Assembly: GCF_900103365.1 (NCBI RefSeq)
Contig: NZ_LT629703.1
Span: 6,930,501 to 6,994,500 of the forward strand
Length of the DNA stretch: 64,000 bases
Direction of reading: 5' to 3'
Origin: Afipia sp. GAS231
GTDB taxonomy: Bacteria; Pseudomonadota; Alphaproteobacteria; Rhizobiales; Xanthobacteraceae
The notes below the pieces were generated by a model. That model was not told the DNA's origin. It did no database searches and saw only the letters and a program-made list of their open reading frames with translations. Numbering within the stretch: the first letter of the stretch is position 1; each line of letters begins with the position of its first letter. Both the position numbers and the translations under genes were made by a program. Shown piece after piece: positions 25,391-42,223 of this stretch.

Positions 25391-26262
25391 AGGTGCCGGA
25401 GCTTGTCGGGATTGCGCACGATATAGATGGCGGCGATCCGCTCGCCGTCGATCGCCATGCTGACGGCGTGGTCGAGCTCGCCGTCGAGATAGAGCAGGGC
25501 GCCGAAGGCCCCGTTGATTATCGCCGGTTCGATGCGGATATCGTGCCCGGCATTCTTGGCGGTCACGCCGATGAAGAAGCGGGCGATCTTGTCGGCGCCC
25601 ATGATCGGGTTGAGTGCAGCCGTCTTGCGGCCGCCGCCGTCGGTGATCGCAACCGCATCCTCGCACAGCAATTCGGCCAGACGCGCCACATTGCCGCTGG
25701 TCGCCGCTTCGCTGAAAGCCATAAGTAGGCGGGCGTGATTGTCCGGCGTCGCCGCGGGCGTTGGGCGTTCGTCGCGCACCGCGCGGCGGGCCCGGGTCGC
25801 CAGTTGCCGGCAAGCCGCCTCGGAGCGGTCGAGCATGGACGCGACCTCGGAAAACGGCGTGTCGAAGACGTCGTGCAGCAGGAACGCGGCACGCTCCATC
25901 GGCGACAGCCGGTCGAGCGCCAATAGCAAGGCAAACGAAAGGTCGTCGGCCAGCTCCGTCGCCGCGTCGGCCGAAAGACCTTCGGCGTCGCAGACCGGCT
26001 CCGGCAGCCACGGCCCGACATAGACTTCGCGCTGGGTCCTGGCGCTCTTCAGCCGGTCGAGGCAAAGCCGGGTCACGATGGTGACTAGAAAGGCCTCAGG
26101 GTTCTGAACGCCTTCCGCGCCGGCGAAGCGCAGATAGGCATCCTGCACGATGTCTTCGGCGTCGCTGCGGCTGCCGAGCATGCGATAGGCGAGCCCGAGC
26201 AGGCGCCCGCGATGGGGCGCCAACGGATCGGCGTCAGGCGGCCTGTTTGATGACATCGACAT
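25369..26262 (-). CDS. ECF41-type RNA polymerase sigma factor with SnoaL-like C-terminal domain
   Basis: A 297-residue ECF sigma factor. Sigma-2 (about 15-80, LLGLAYRMLGSRSDAEDIVQDAYLRF) and sigma-4 (about 105-165, LSPMERAAFLLHDVF) are followed by a SnoaL-like domain (about 175-290). The three ECF41 hallmarks are all present: WLPEP (85-89), DGGGR (208-212) and NPDKL (284-288). In this group the C-terminal domain replaces an anti-sigma factor in controlling activity. The gene follows a CMD/AhpD-like gene with a short overlap, the defining ECF41 arrangement. The start at 26262 was chosen from two nearby ATGs; 26256 is possible. Confidence 0.92.
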   Translation of the reverse strand: MSMSSNRPPDADPLAPHRGRLLGLAYRMLGSRSDAEDIVQDAYLRFAGAEGVQNPEAFLVTIVTRLCLDRLKSARTQREVYVGPWLPEPVCDAEGLSADAATELADDLSFALLLALDRLSPMERAAFLLHDVFDTPFSEVASMLDRSEAACRQLATRARRAVRDERPTPAATPDNHARLLMAFSEAATSGNVARLAELLCEDAVAITDGGGRKTAALNPIMGADKIARFFIGVTAKNAGHDIRIEPAIINGAFGALLYLDGELDHAVSMAIDGERIAAIYIVRNPDKLRHLQPDVTA

Positions 26263-26779
26263 GGTGTCCGTCCACGGTGACCCTGCGACACTCCTTGGCA
26301 TAGCCGAGCCCCGCCTTCACCATCGGGAACATCCGGCCCATCTGCAGCGCCATCGTCAAATCGATAACGCCTTTTGGGCCCCATTGGGCGCGAACGGCAT
26401 CACAAAATTCCCCGTCCTCGGCCGACCGGCGCACCACAGCGTTGGCAAACCTGAAGGCGAGGCGGGTGGTGTCGTGCATCGCGCGCGGATCACGGCGCAG
26501 GACCGCCTCGATCTGGTCCTTCGACATGCCGGCTTCCAGCGCCATGTCGACGCACAACTGCGCGCAGGGTCCGCAGTCCTCCGCCAGGGCGCCGACGATC
26601 TTGGCCGCGAAGCTGGCTTCGACCGGAACCACTTCGCGATGGCTCGACGCCTTCATCAGGGACGCGAATTTGAAGAATGCGGCCGGCGACTCGCTCAGCA
26701 TCATCTCCAGATAGCTGGTGTCGTAACCGTAACGTTTGGCCGTTGCGCGCAGCATGCGGCGCGCGATCCAACTACGCAT
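26234..26779 (-). CDS. carboxymuconolactone decarboxylase/AhpD-like protein (ECF41-associated COE gene)
   Basis: A 181-residue all-helical protein of the CMD/AhpD superfamily. The redox motif EDCGPC (67-72) gives a CxxC pair, and a Cys (76) stands where AhpD has its downstream His. This is the usual type of partner gene for ECF41 sigma factors and the likely main output or signal gene of the operon. The ATG at 26779 has AAGGAG upstream. It overlaps the membrane protein gene before it by 8 bp and the sigma-factor gene after it by 29 bp. Peroxidase or reductase activity is an inference from the motif. Confidence 0.85.
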   Translation of the reverse strand: MRSWIARRMLRATAKRYGYDTSYLEMMLSESPAAFFKFASLMKASSHREVVPVEASFAAKIVGALAEDCGPCAQLCVDMALEAGMSKDQIEAVLRRDPRAMHDTTRLAFRFANAVVRRSAEDGEFCDAVRAQWGPKGVIDLTMALQMGRMFPMVKAGLGYAKECRRVTVDGHHVDVIKQAA

Positions 26780-27149
26780 GGGATTCTCCTTGAGTTGGGA
26801 AAGCGGAATAAAGCGCGAGGGCCGACGGCAGGACGATTGCGACAAGGTCGAACCCCGCCTGGTGGTCGTGTCCGCCGATGATCGCGACCAGATGAATCAG
26901 GGCGTGGGCGGCGAGGAAGCCGGCGCCTGCGACCGCGGCGGGCCAGTATCGCGGCCGCCAGGCCCGCGCGGCGAGGGCGAGGCCGGCGACCAGGAACGCT
27001 ACGCCAATGTCCTGGACGAAATGCGGGTTGAACGGCCCGGTTTCGGAGACGCCGGGAACGCTGGCGTACCAGAACGGACCGGCGACGAGCATCGTCAGCC
27101 CATTGAAGAGGGTGGGGATGGCGAGAATGGCTGCTATCAAGCGCTGCAT
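26772..27149 (-). CDS. DoxX-like/small integral membrane protein
   Basis: A 125-residue membrane protein with four hydrophobic helices (IAAILAIPTLFNGLTMLVAG, FVQDIGVAFLVAGLALAARAW, WPAAVAGAGFLAAHALIHLVAI, LVAIVLPSALALYSAF). The helix layout is DoxX-like, but I could not assign a family firmly. It is the first gene of the ECF41 operon. The ATG at 27149 follows AGGAGG and lies about 20 bp after the predicted ECF41 transcription start, which supports this start over the longer frame to 27407. Confidence 0.8.
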   Translation of the reverse strand: MQRLIAAILAIPTLFNGLTMLVAGPFWYASVPGVSETGPFNPHFVQDIGVAFLVAGLALAARAWRPRYWPAAVAGAGFLAAHALIHLVAIIGGHDHQAGFDLVAIVLPSALALYSAFPTQGESHA

Positions 27150-27175
27150 GGGAATGGGAACCTCCTGCAGCCCCA

Positions 27176-27202
27176 GACGAGCGAGGCGGTCCCGGTGTGA
27201 CA
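27176..27202 (-). promoter_or_regulatory. ECF41 promoter, TGTCACA-N16-CGTC
   Basis: Read on the minus strand: TGTCACA (27202-27196), exactly 16 bp, then CGTC (27179-27176). This is an exact match to the consensus published for ECF41 target promoters. It is positioned to start transcription about 20 bp upstream of the first gene of the sigma factor's own operon, so autoregulation is likely. Confidence 0.85.
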
Positions 27203-27228
27203 GCCCGGACCGAAAAAGTTTGAACCCC

Positions 27229-27287
27229 CTTTGTTCCCAGCGGTCTTTGTTCCCAAGCCGTCTTTGTTTCCAACCCTCTTTGTTCCC
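27229..27287 (-). repeat. four phased copies of a 10-bp motif upstream of the ECF41 promoter
   Basis: CTTTGTTCCC occurs at 27229-27238, 27245-27254 and 27278-27287, with CTTTGTTTCC at 27262-27271. The steps are 16, 17 and 16 bp. The array starts about 25 bp upstream of the ECF41 -35 element. A binding array for an activator or repressor is possible; no protein is known. Confidence 0.6.
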
Positions 27288-27331
27288 GTGTCCGCCGCGG
27301 CCTGAATTTTGCTTTTCAAGCCGGATAGGAC

Positions 27332-27360
27332 TTGGCAAGCCGGTCAAGACTCGGTAGATA
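27332..27360 (+). promoter_or_regulatory. putative promoter of rplJ-rplL
   Basis: TTGGCA (27332-27337), a 17-bp spacer, then TAGATA (27355-27360). It would give a leader of about 460 nt before rplJ, long enough for L10-mediated autoregulation. Weaker alternatives nearer the gene cannot be excluded. Confidence 0.35.
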
Positions 27361-27829
27361 ACCGCTTCCGGGCGTGCTGGCCGTTGCTGGCACGTCTGTG
27401 CTCGCATTCCGAAAACCCGATACGGTAGGAGATCATTCCTTTCAAGACATCCGCTTTGGATTGCTCGAAAGGAAGGGGATCCGTCGTCCCGGTGGAATGA
27501 GAGCAGGGGCTTTCCGTTCGCGGATCGCCTCGATCCTGTCCGAGACTGCAGGCGCCCGCGCGAAACGAAAGTTTTTCAACGGCTTAATCGCATGGCCTGC
27601 ATAGACGGGTGAAGACCGAATTTCGCTTTGCGCTGCTTGCTGCGGCGTTGGTTGATTTGGTTCGAACCTCGACACCCCGCGCCATCTGGTTCGGGAGGGC
27701 AGGCTTTTCAAATGTCGTCTTGCCCGACGTGTCCGTGGACGGTGTCCAGAGGTCAGGTTTTGGGTGAGACGATGGGTGCAACCCGGCGGTCTCGCTCTCG
27801 CGAAGGCCGCCAACCGGAGAGAGCTTGCT
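27361..27829 (+). other. rplJ leader region
   Basis: No gene is supported here; the frames in this stretch have no recognisable content. In most bacteria the rplJL leader folds into the L10(L12)4 binding site. Short complementary pieces are present, but I could not draw a convincing kink-turn by eye. Confidence 0.4.
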
Positions 27830-28348
27830 GTGGAAAGAGCGGCAAAAAAGGACGCGGTTGAGGCGTTGAACGGGGTCTTTAAGGCCACGAGCGTCGCAGT
27901 CGTCGCCCACTATTCCGGCCTCACCGTGGTCCAGATGCAGAAGCTGCGCATGCAGATGAAGCAGGCGGGCGCGTCGGTGAAGGTCTCGAAGAACCGTCTC
28001 GCCAAAATTGCTCTTGAAGGCACGGATGTCGTTGCCATCGGTTCCCTGCTGAAGGGACCGACCGTGATCGCCACTTCTGACGATCCGGTAGCGGCGCCGA
28101 AGGTTGCCGTCGAATTCGCCAAGACGAACGAACAGTTCGTCATTCTCGGCGGCTCGATGGGTAAAACCGTCCTGGATGTGAACGGTGTGAAGGCACTTGC
28201 CTCGCTGCCGTCACTCGATGAACTGCGCGCGAAGATTGTCGGCCTCCTGGTGGCGCCGGCGACCAAGATCGCTCAGCTCTCGACAGCGCCCGCGGCCAAG
28301 CTCGCGCGCGTCATTCAGGCCTATGCCTCAAAGAGCGAAGCGGCCTGA
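27830..28348 (+). CDS. rplJ: 50S ribosomal protein L10
   Basis: A 172-residue L10. The start is GTG at 27830 (reading [14 protein letters not shown]), with GGAGAGAG upstream; the ATG frame from 27764 would add a 22-residue leader not found in L10 proteins. Conserved parts are [20 protein letters not shown] and [11 protein letters not shown] (rRNA binding), and the C-terminal helix that carries L7/L12 dimers. It is followed by rplL after 52 bp. Confidence 0.97.
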   Translation: MERAAKKDAVEALNGVFKATSVAVVAHYSGLTVVQMQKLRMQMKQAGASVKVSKNRLAKIALEGTDVVAIGSLLKGPTVIATSDDPVAAPKVAVEFAKTNEQFVILGGSMGKTVLDVNGVKALASLPSLDELRAKIVGLLVAPATKIAQLSTAPAAKLARVIQAYASKSEAA

Positions 28349-28400
28349 CCCTTCGCAATTCAAACCTGGTTCGAACCAATACGTTTAAGGAAACAGATCA

Positions 28401-28778
<378 letters not shown>

Positions 28779-29255
28779 CGCAAGTTACTTCGGCGAAATC
28801 CGGGTCTTGCTTGTCAGATTTGGCGAGCGTAGCGAGACCCGGGATCTCTCTGTCCAGACTCAGTGCGATGGGGTAACCCAGCGCACAGCGTACACAAAAA
28901 AGTGTGGGGATTCGCGGGGTTAGCCCCTCGAATCTCCACGAATCCCGCCCCATATCGGGGCGGCAGCAGGAAAACACGGTAGGCGTTGGGGACGGCAGGG
29001 TCCTTGGCGTAAGCCGTTGGGAGACAGTCAAATTTCGGGCTTTTTCAGTCCGTGAAGCGGCAAGTTGTGACGGGCGGGTGCAGGCATGCGCCCCGCGCGT
29101 CGTTTTGCGTTTTGAAGGTCTAGAGAACGGATTCAGGAGTTAATTCCTGAAATTGGGCTTTGTTCCTTTTGAGCGATTCGAAATTCAACCCGGGGGCGGC
29201 GGCAGTCGCGCTTCGGATGGTTCGCCCATCAGGGCGGCGAAAATGAGAGGCCACG
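28779..29255 (+). other. rplL-rpoB spacer with stem-loops
   Basis: There is no gene. Three structures are visible: CCGGGTCT (28800-28807) / AGACCCGG (28835-28842); GGATTCG (28908-28914) with CGAATCC (28939-28945) around an inner GGGG/CCCC; and CCGCCCC (28945-28951) / GGGGCGG (28957-28963). No T-run follows, so attenuation or RNA processing between rplL and rpoB is more likely than full termination. Confidence 0.5.
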
Positions 29256-33374
<4,119 letters not shown>

Positions 33375-33524
33375 CGCCTAAAGATTCCTGTCCGGCGCAA
33401 AGCGCGAATTCTTTCGCGAGTTTGTGCCGGACATTCGCGCTTCTCCCGGACGTTGAGAAAAGCGCGCGCGACCCAAGAATTTCGAATTTGCTGCCGGTGA
33501 CGATCGGCACGCGAGGAGAAGACG

Positions 33525-37724
<4,200 letters not shown>

Positions 37725-37750
37725 GCATCGCGAATATATGCTTTGAAAAG

Positions 37751-37778
37751 AAAAAGGCCGGCGAAAGCCGGCCTTTTT
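37751..37778 (+). terminator. intrinsic terminator after rpoC
   Basis: A perfect 12-bp stem, AAAAAGGCCGGC / GCCGGCCTTTTT, with a GAAA tetraloop and a run of five T. Confidence 0.95.
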
Positions 37779-37908
37779 GCTGCTTTGTTTCATTGCTGCG
37801 ATGCAGGGACCTGCTTTGTTCATCTTCCCTTCAGAGTGAAAAGCGCTTTTGCTAAGGTGACTTAGACCGGGCGCTTCGCGGCGCGGCCGAACGACTTACG
37901 GAACACAT

Positions 37909-39963
37909 ATGCTCGACCTTGCAATCGTTGGCGGCGGCCCCGGGGGGCTGATGAGCGCCTGGTACCTGAAGAAGAAGCTTGGCGACCTCTGCCGCATCAC
38001 GATCTACGAGGCGTCGAACCGCGTCGGCGGCAAGATCGTGACGCGCAAGTTTGATTCCGCGCCGGCGATGTACGAGGCCGGCGTCGCCGAGATCTACGAT
38101 TACTCGATGACCGGTCCCGATCCGCTGCGCGAGCTGATCCAGCATTTCGGCCTGCAGACGATTCCGATGGACGCCGAGCAGGTGCAACTCGACGGCGTAC
38201 TCCTCGAAGACGTCCCCGGCATGCGCCGCAAATACGGCGCGAAAACCGCGGCCGCGATCGAGACGTTCCGCAAACGCTGCGCCGACATGGTGTCGCCGAT
38301 CGAATATTATGAAGGCGTCGGCGCCCATGACAACGAGCATCCCTGGGCCTACCTGACCTGCGAGCAGGTGCTCGACAAGGAAGTCACCGATCCCACCGCC
38401 AAGCGTTTCTTCAAGGTGATGGCGCGCTCGGATATCGCCACCGAGAGCCACAACACCAACGGGCTCAACGCGCTGAAGAACTTCGTGATGGACGTCGACG
38501 GCTATATCGGCCTGTACTCGATCCAGAACGGCAACGAGCAGTTGATCGAAGGCCTGCGCTCCGAGGTCGAAGCCGATATCCAGCTCAACCACCGGGTGCT
38601 CAAGGTCGGCAAGACCACGGCCGGCCGCTACCAGCTCAACATGATGAACGGCAAGGGGCCGGAGACGCGCGACTTCGACCTGGTGCTGGTGTGCCTGCCG
38701 CACTCGTGGTTGGCGACGATGCGCTGGGACGGTGAAGAGCTGCGCAAGTCGATGGTCAAGCACGTCGCCTATTTCGACCGGCCGGCGCATTACCTGCGCG
38801 TCTCGATCCTGTTCGACGAGCCGTTCTGGGGCGAGCAGATCCCCGGCGCCTGGTTCATGTCGGAAGCCTTCGGCGGTTGCTGCGTCTACAACGAAGGCGC
38901 GCGTCACGACGTCGGCAAGCACGGCGTCCTGAACTGGCTGATCGCCGGCTCCGACGCATTGGCTTTTGCTAATCTCAGCGATCAGGAACTGATCGACGCC
39001 GCGCTGAAGTCGCTGCCGACCACGTTCGGCAACGCCCGCGGCCATTTCATGGAAGGCAAGATCCACCGCTGGCTGTCGTCGGTGAATGCGCTGCCGGGTG
39101 GCATGCCGGTGCGGGACGTCATGACCAATCACCGCCCCGAGCCGAAGGAGCATCCGGGGATAGTCGTGGTCGGCGACTACCTGTTCGATTCCACGCTGAA
39201 CGGTCTGCTCGACTCCTCCGATGCCGCCACCGATATCGTTCTCACCGAGATGATGCGGTTGCGCCGCGCCCGGGCGCAGCAGGACACGGCGTTGTCCGAC
39301 AAGATCGACCGCGGCTATTTCGAGAACTACCGCGGCGTCGGACCCTACAGCGAGGTCTGGAGCCAGTTTACCGACCCCGCTTACCTGGCGGATATGGTCA
39401 AGATCGTCTGGAATAGGGCCAAGGGCTACAAGCTCCTGGTGGCGGGCTCGGCCAGCGGCGAACTGGTCGGCGCGCTGCGCGAGCGCGGGATCGATGCCTG
39501 GGGTATCGAAAACAACCGCGCGATCCATGCCAGCACGCCGAAGGCGCTGAAGAACTTCAACAAGCTCGGCTCGATCACGGATATGCCGTTCAAGGACGGC
39601 GAATTCGACTTCGTGTTCGAGACCAGCCTGTGTCATCTGGCGGATAAGCAGGTGCTGCAGGCGATCCGCGAACTGAACCGCGTGGTGAAGAGGGGCCTCG
39701 TGTTCGGATCGGTGACTTCGGACATGGCGCCGGGCGTGATCGATCGTTACGACCTCCTGCGCGGGGTAAAGAAGCTCGGCACCTGGTGGGAATGGTCGGA
39801 ATTGTTCTTCAGTAACGGGTTCGACCTCTCGATGCATCGCCGCGATTGCACCGATGCGCTGTGGGCCGCGACGCTGGCGGCGCACAAGGGGCCGGGCCAG
39901 TGGTACGCCGACGCCGACAGTCTGCGCTACTCGTTCTTCGACAAGGTGAAATCGGACGACTGA
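37909..39963 (+). CDS. FAD-dependent amine-oxidase-like / methyltransferase fusion protein
   Basis: A 684-residue two-domain protein. Residues 1 to about 450 are a flavin amine oxidase/desaturase-type domain: dinucleotide motif VGGGPGGLMSAWYL (6-19), YEASNRVGGKI (about 35-45), and the C-terminal FAD contact GDYLFDSTLNGLLDSS (422-437). Residues about 505-625 are a class I SAM methyltransferase-like domain: LLVAGSASGELV (509-520), a conserved acidic GIEN, and MPFKDGEFDFVFE. The substrate is unknown; flavin oxidation plus methylation suggests tailoring of a small molecule or lipid. It is the first gene of the locus between rpoC and rpsL. Confidence 0.8.
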   Translation: MLDLAIVGGGPGGLMSAWYLKKKLGDLCRITIYEASNRVGGKIVTRKFDSAPAMYEAGVAEIYDYSMTGPDPLRELIQHFGLQTIPMDAEQVQLDGVLLEDVPGMRRKYGAKTAAAIETFRKRCADMVSPIEYYEGVGAHDNEHPWAYLTCEQVLDKEVTDPTAKRFFKVMARSDIATESHNTNGLNALKNFVMDVDGYIGLYSIQNGNEQLIEGLRSEVEADIQLNHRVLKVGKTTAGRYQLNMMNGKGPETRDFDLVLVCLPHSWLATMRWDGEELRKSMVKHVAYFDRPAHYLRVSILFDEPFWGEQIPGAWFMSEAFGGCCVYNEGARHDVGKHGVLNWLIAGSDALAFANLSDQELIDAALKSLPTTFGNARGHFMEGKIHRWLSSVNALPGGMPVRDVMTNHRPEPKEHPGIVVVGDYLFDSTLNGLLDSSDAATDIVLTEMMRLRRARAQQDTALSDKIDRGYFENYRGVGPYSEVWSQFTDPAYLADMVKIVWNRAKGYKLLVAGSASGELVGALRERGIDAWGIENNRAIHASTPKALKNFNKLGSITDMPFKDGEFDFVFETSLCHLADKQVLQAIRELNRVVKRGLVFGSVTSDMAPGVIDRYDLLRGVKKLGTWWEWSELFFSNGFDLSMHRRDCTDALWAATLAAHKGPGQWYADADSLRYSFFDKVKSDD

Positions 39964-40125
39964 CCGGCCGGCAATCGGCCCGGTCGGCGGCTCCAATTGC
40001 CTTGCCAATTGTTTTGCCGAATGGGTCCCGATCGCATAGGATCGCCGCGGTAGCGTCCAGGAAAGTGTCCAACGCTATCGCGTTCGATTTGCGGTCAAGC
40101 CGGCCGTGCAGCATCGGTTGGTTTC

Positions 40126-42177
40126 ATGGCGCCAAAGCCTCCTTCTCCGGATGACCGGAATCCCGCGTCGGCGGACGATCCTGAGCTCGAGAAGAAGCTC
40201 GCGGCCGAGCCCGGTGCGGCAAGCCCGGTTGCCGGCGGCAAGGCTGCCGCTGCGCCGCCGGACGATGACGACGAAGGTGATGAGGACGACGAGCTGGAGC
40301 TCGACGACGATGAAGACGACGAGGACCTCGTCGTCTTTACCGCCAAGGAAGCCGCCGGCGCGCTCTCGACGATCTACGCCTTCGTCAAGCCGATCCTGAT
40401 CAACTACAAGAAGCTCCTGGCCTTCGTCGGTTTCGGCGTTCTGGTCGAGACGCTGTTCAACGTCTTCATGCCGTTGAGCCTGAAGTTCCTGATCGACGAC
40501 GCGCTCGGCGAGGAAGACTTTCAGGCGCTGTACAAGATCCTCGGCGTGCTGGCGGTCGCCGGTATCGTCACCTCGATCGTCGCGGTCTGGTACGAGCGCT
40601 GGGACGCGCGGCTGGCGGCCAGCGTGATTGCGGACGTGCGATCGCGGCTGTTCGAGCACGTCCAGAACCTGCCGTCGGCGTATTTTGCCCGCACCAAGCG
40701 CGGCGAGATCCTGTCGCGGTTCTCGATCGACCTGTCGGCCTTCGAAGGCTCGATCAAGAGTTTTGCCAACAGCGCGGCGCTGCCGCTCTTCGAGTTGATC
40801 GCCGGCATCGTCCTGATGCTGTTCCTGAACTGGCAGCTCGCGGCGGTGGCGCTGTTGGTGTTTCCGATTACCCTGATCGGCCCGCGGATCCTGACGCCGA
40901 AGGCGGTGCAGGCGAACTACGAGCAGAAGCTGAACGAGTCGGCGCTGCTCGGCATGGTGCAGGAAAACGTGGCGGCGCAGGCGGTGGTCAAGGCGTTCAG
41001 CCTGCAGCGCCGCACGCTCGGCTGGTTCACCATGCGCAACCAGGATGTGCGCATCAAGACCGCCTCCGCCGTATTCCTGTCGACCATGGTGGAGCGCACC
41101 GTCACCATCTCGGTATTGTTGCTGCACCTCGTGGTGCTCGCGATCGGCGCCTATCTGGCCACCAAGGGCCAGATCACCATCGGCACCTTCGTCACCTTCG
41201 AGAGCGCATTCTGGGAGGTGTCCTACAACATCGCCCATCTGATGCATTTCATTCCGGTGTCGATCCAGTCGGCGGCGGCGGTGCGTCATATCCAGGAACT
41301 GCTCGACGAGCCGACCCGCGGCGCCGACCGTCCGGGCGCGCCGGACCTGCCGCGGATCACCAACGACATCAGCTTCGAGCGTGTGACCTTCGCCTACGAT
41401 GGCAGCCAGACGCCGGTGCTCGATAATCTCACCCTCAAGCTCAACGCCGGCAAGCGTATCGCGATCGTCGGCCCTTCGGGCTCTGGCAAGAGCACGTTGC
41501 TCAACCTGATCCTGCGGCTCTACGTGCCCGATGAGGGTCGCGTCACCATCGACGGCGTCGACATTCGCCGGGTGACGCGCGAATCGCTGCGCCGGGGCAT
41601 GGCGGTCGTGTTCCAGGAGAACATGCTGTTCAACATGTCGATCCGCGAAAACATCCGGCTCGGCAAGGAAGGCGCCAGCGACGAAGAGGTCACCGAAGCC
41701 GCGCGCAAGGCCGAGATCCACCGCTACATCATGAGCCTGCCGCAGAAATACGACACCCCGGTCGGCGAGCGCGGCGACACACTGTCGGGCGGCCAGCGCC
41801 AGCGCATTGCGATCGCGCGCGCGATCATCCGTAATCCGTCGGTTCTGCTGCTCGACGAGGCCACATCCGCGCTCGACCAGACCACGGAAGCCGCGATCAA
41901 CCGTACGCTGCTGAAGGTGGCGGAAGGACGCACCATGATCTGGTCGACCCACCGCCTGACGTCGGTGGTCGAGATGGACGAGATCATCGTGATTTCAGGC
42001 GGCAAGGCGATCGAGCGCGGCTCGCATGCAAAACTGCTCGCCGCCAATGGCGTCTACCGCAAGCTCTGGGACGACCAGGGTCATACGCCGCACAATGCGG
42101 CCGCTCTCGCCGATGATGACGACGAGGACGAGGATGAAGAAGACGACGATGAGGATGAGGAAGACGAGAAGAAGTGA
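40126..42177 (+). CDS. ABC exporter (fused permease-ATPase) with polyacidic termini
   Basis: A 683-residue MsbA/type IV-like half-exporter. After an acidic N-terminus (about 44-70, almost all Asp/Glu) comes a six-helix membrane domain (about 85-390), then the nucleotide-binding domain: Walker A GPSGSGKST (449-457), signature LSGGQ (553-557), and Walker B VLLLDE (573-578). The last 25 residues are almost all Asp/Glu. It probably works as a homodimer exporting a lipid, peptide or modified small molecule across the inner membrane. It lies 162 bp after the oxidase-methyltransferase gene on the same strand and may export its product. Confidence 0.88.
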   Translation: MAPKPPSPDDRNPASADDPELEKKLAAEPGAASPVAGGKAAAAPPDDDDEGDEDDELELDDDEDDEDLVVFTAKEAAGALSTIYAFVKPILINYKKLLAFVGFGVLVETLFNVFMPLSLKFLIDDALGEEDFQALYKILGVLAVAGIVTSIVAVWYERWDARLAASVIADVRSRLFEHVQNLPSAYFARTKRGEILSRFSIDLSAFEGSIKSFANSAALPLFELIAGIVLMLFLNWQLAAVALLVFPITLIGPRILTPKAVQANYEQKLNESALLGMVQENVAAQAVVKAFSLQRRTLGWFTMRNQDVRIKTASAVFLSTMVERTVTISVLLLHLVVLAIGAYLATKGQITIGTFVTFESAFWEVSYNIAHLMHFIPVSIQSAAAVRHIQELLDEPTRGADRPGAPDLPRITNDISFERVTFAYDGSQTPVLDNLTLKLNAGKRIAIVGPSGSGKSTLLNLILRLYVPDEGRVTIDGVDIRRVTRESLRRGMAVVFQENMLFNMSIRENIRLGKEGASDEEVTEAARKAEIHRYIMSLPQKYDTPVGERGDTLSGGQRQRIAIARAIIRNPSVLLLDEATSALDQTTEAAINRTLLKVAEGRTMIWSTHRLTSVVEMDEIIVISGGKAIERGSHAKLLAANGVYRKLWDDQGHTPHNAAALADDDDEDEDEEDDDEDEEDEKK

Positions 42178-42223
42178 GCGCGGGCTTCGCTACGGCTGAA
42201 AGCCTCTTGTTCGACTTGCAGCC

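Noticed and set aside
27229..27287. GGAAC-like units in the repeat array as EcfG (general stress) -35 elements
   Set aside because: GGAAC occurs on the minus strand, but no CGTT-type -10 follows at 16-18 bp from any copy.
27229..27287. The short phased repeats as a CRISPR array
   Set aside because: Repeat and spacer are far too short and no cas genes are present; no CRISPR array was found elsewhere in the window.
37852..40008. A 718-residue antisense frame opposite the oxidase-methyltransferase fusion, and a 625-residue frame opposite the ABC exporter
   Set aside because: The sense frames have clear motifs; the antisense translations are His/Asp/Arg-rich shadows.
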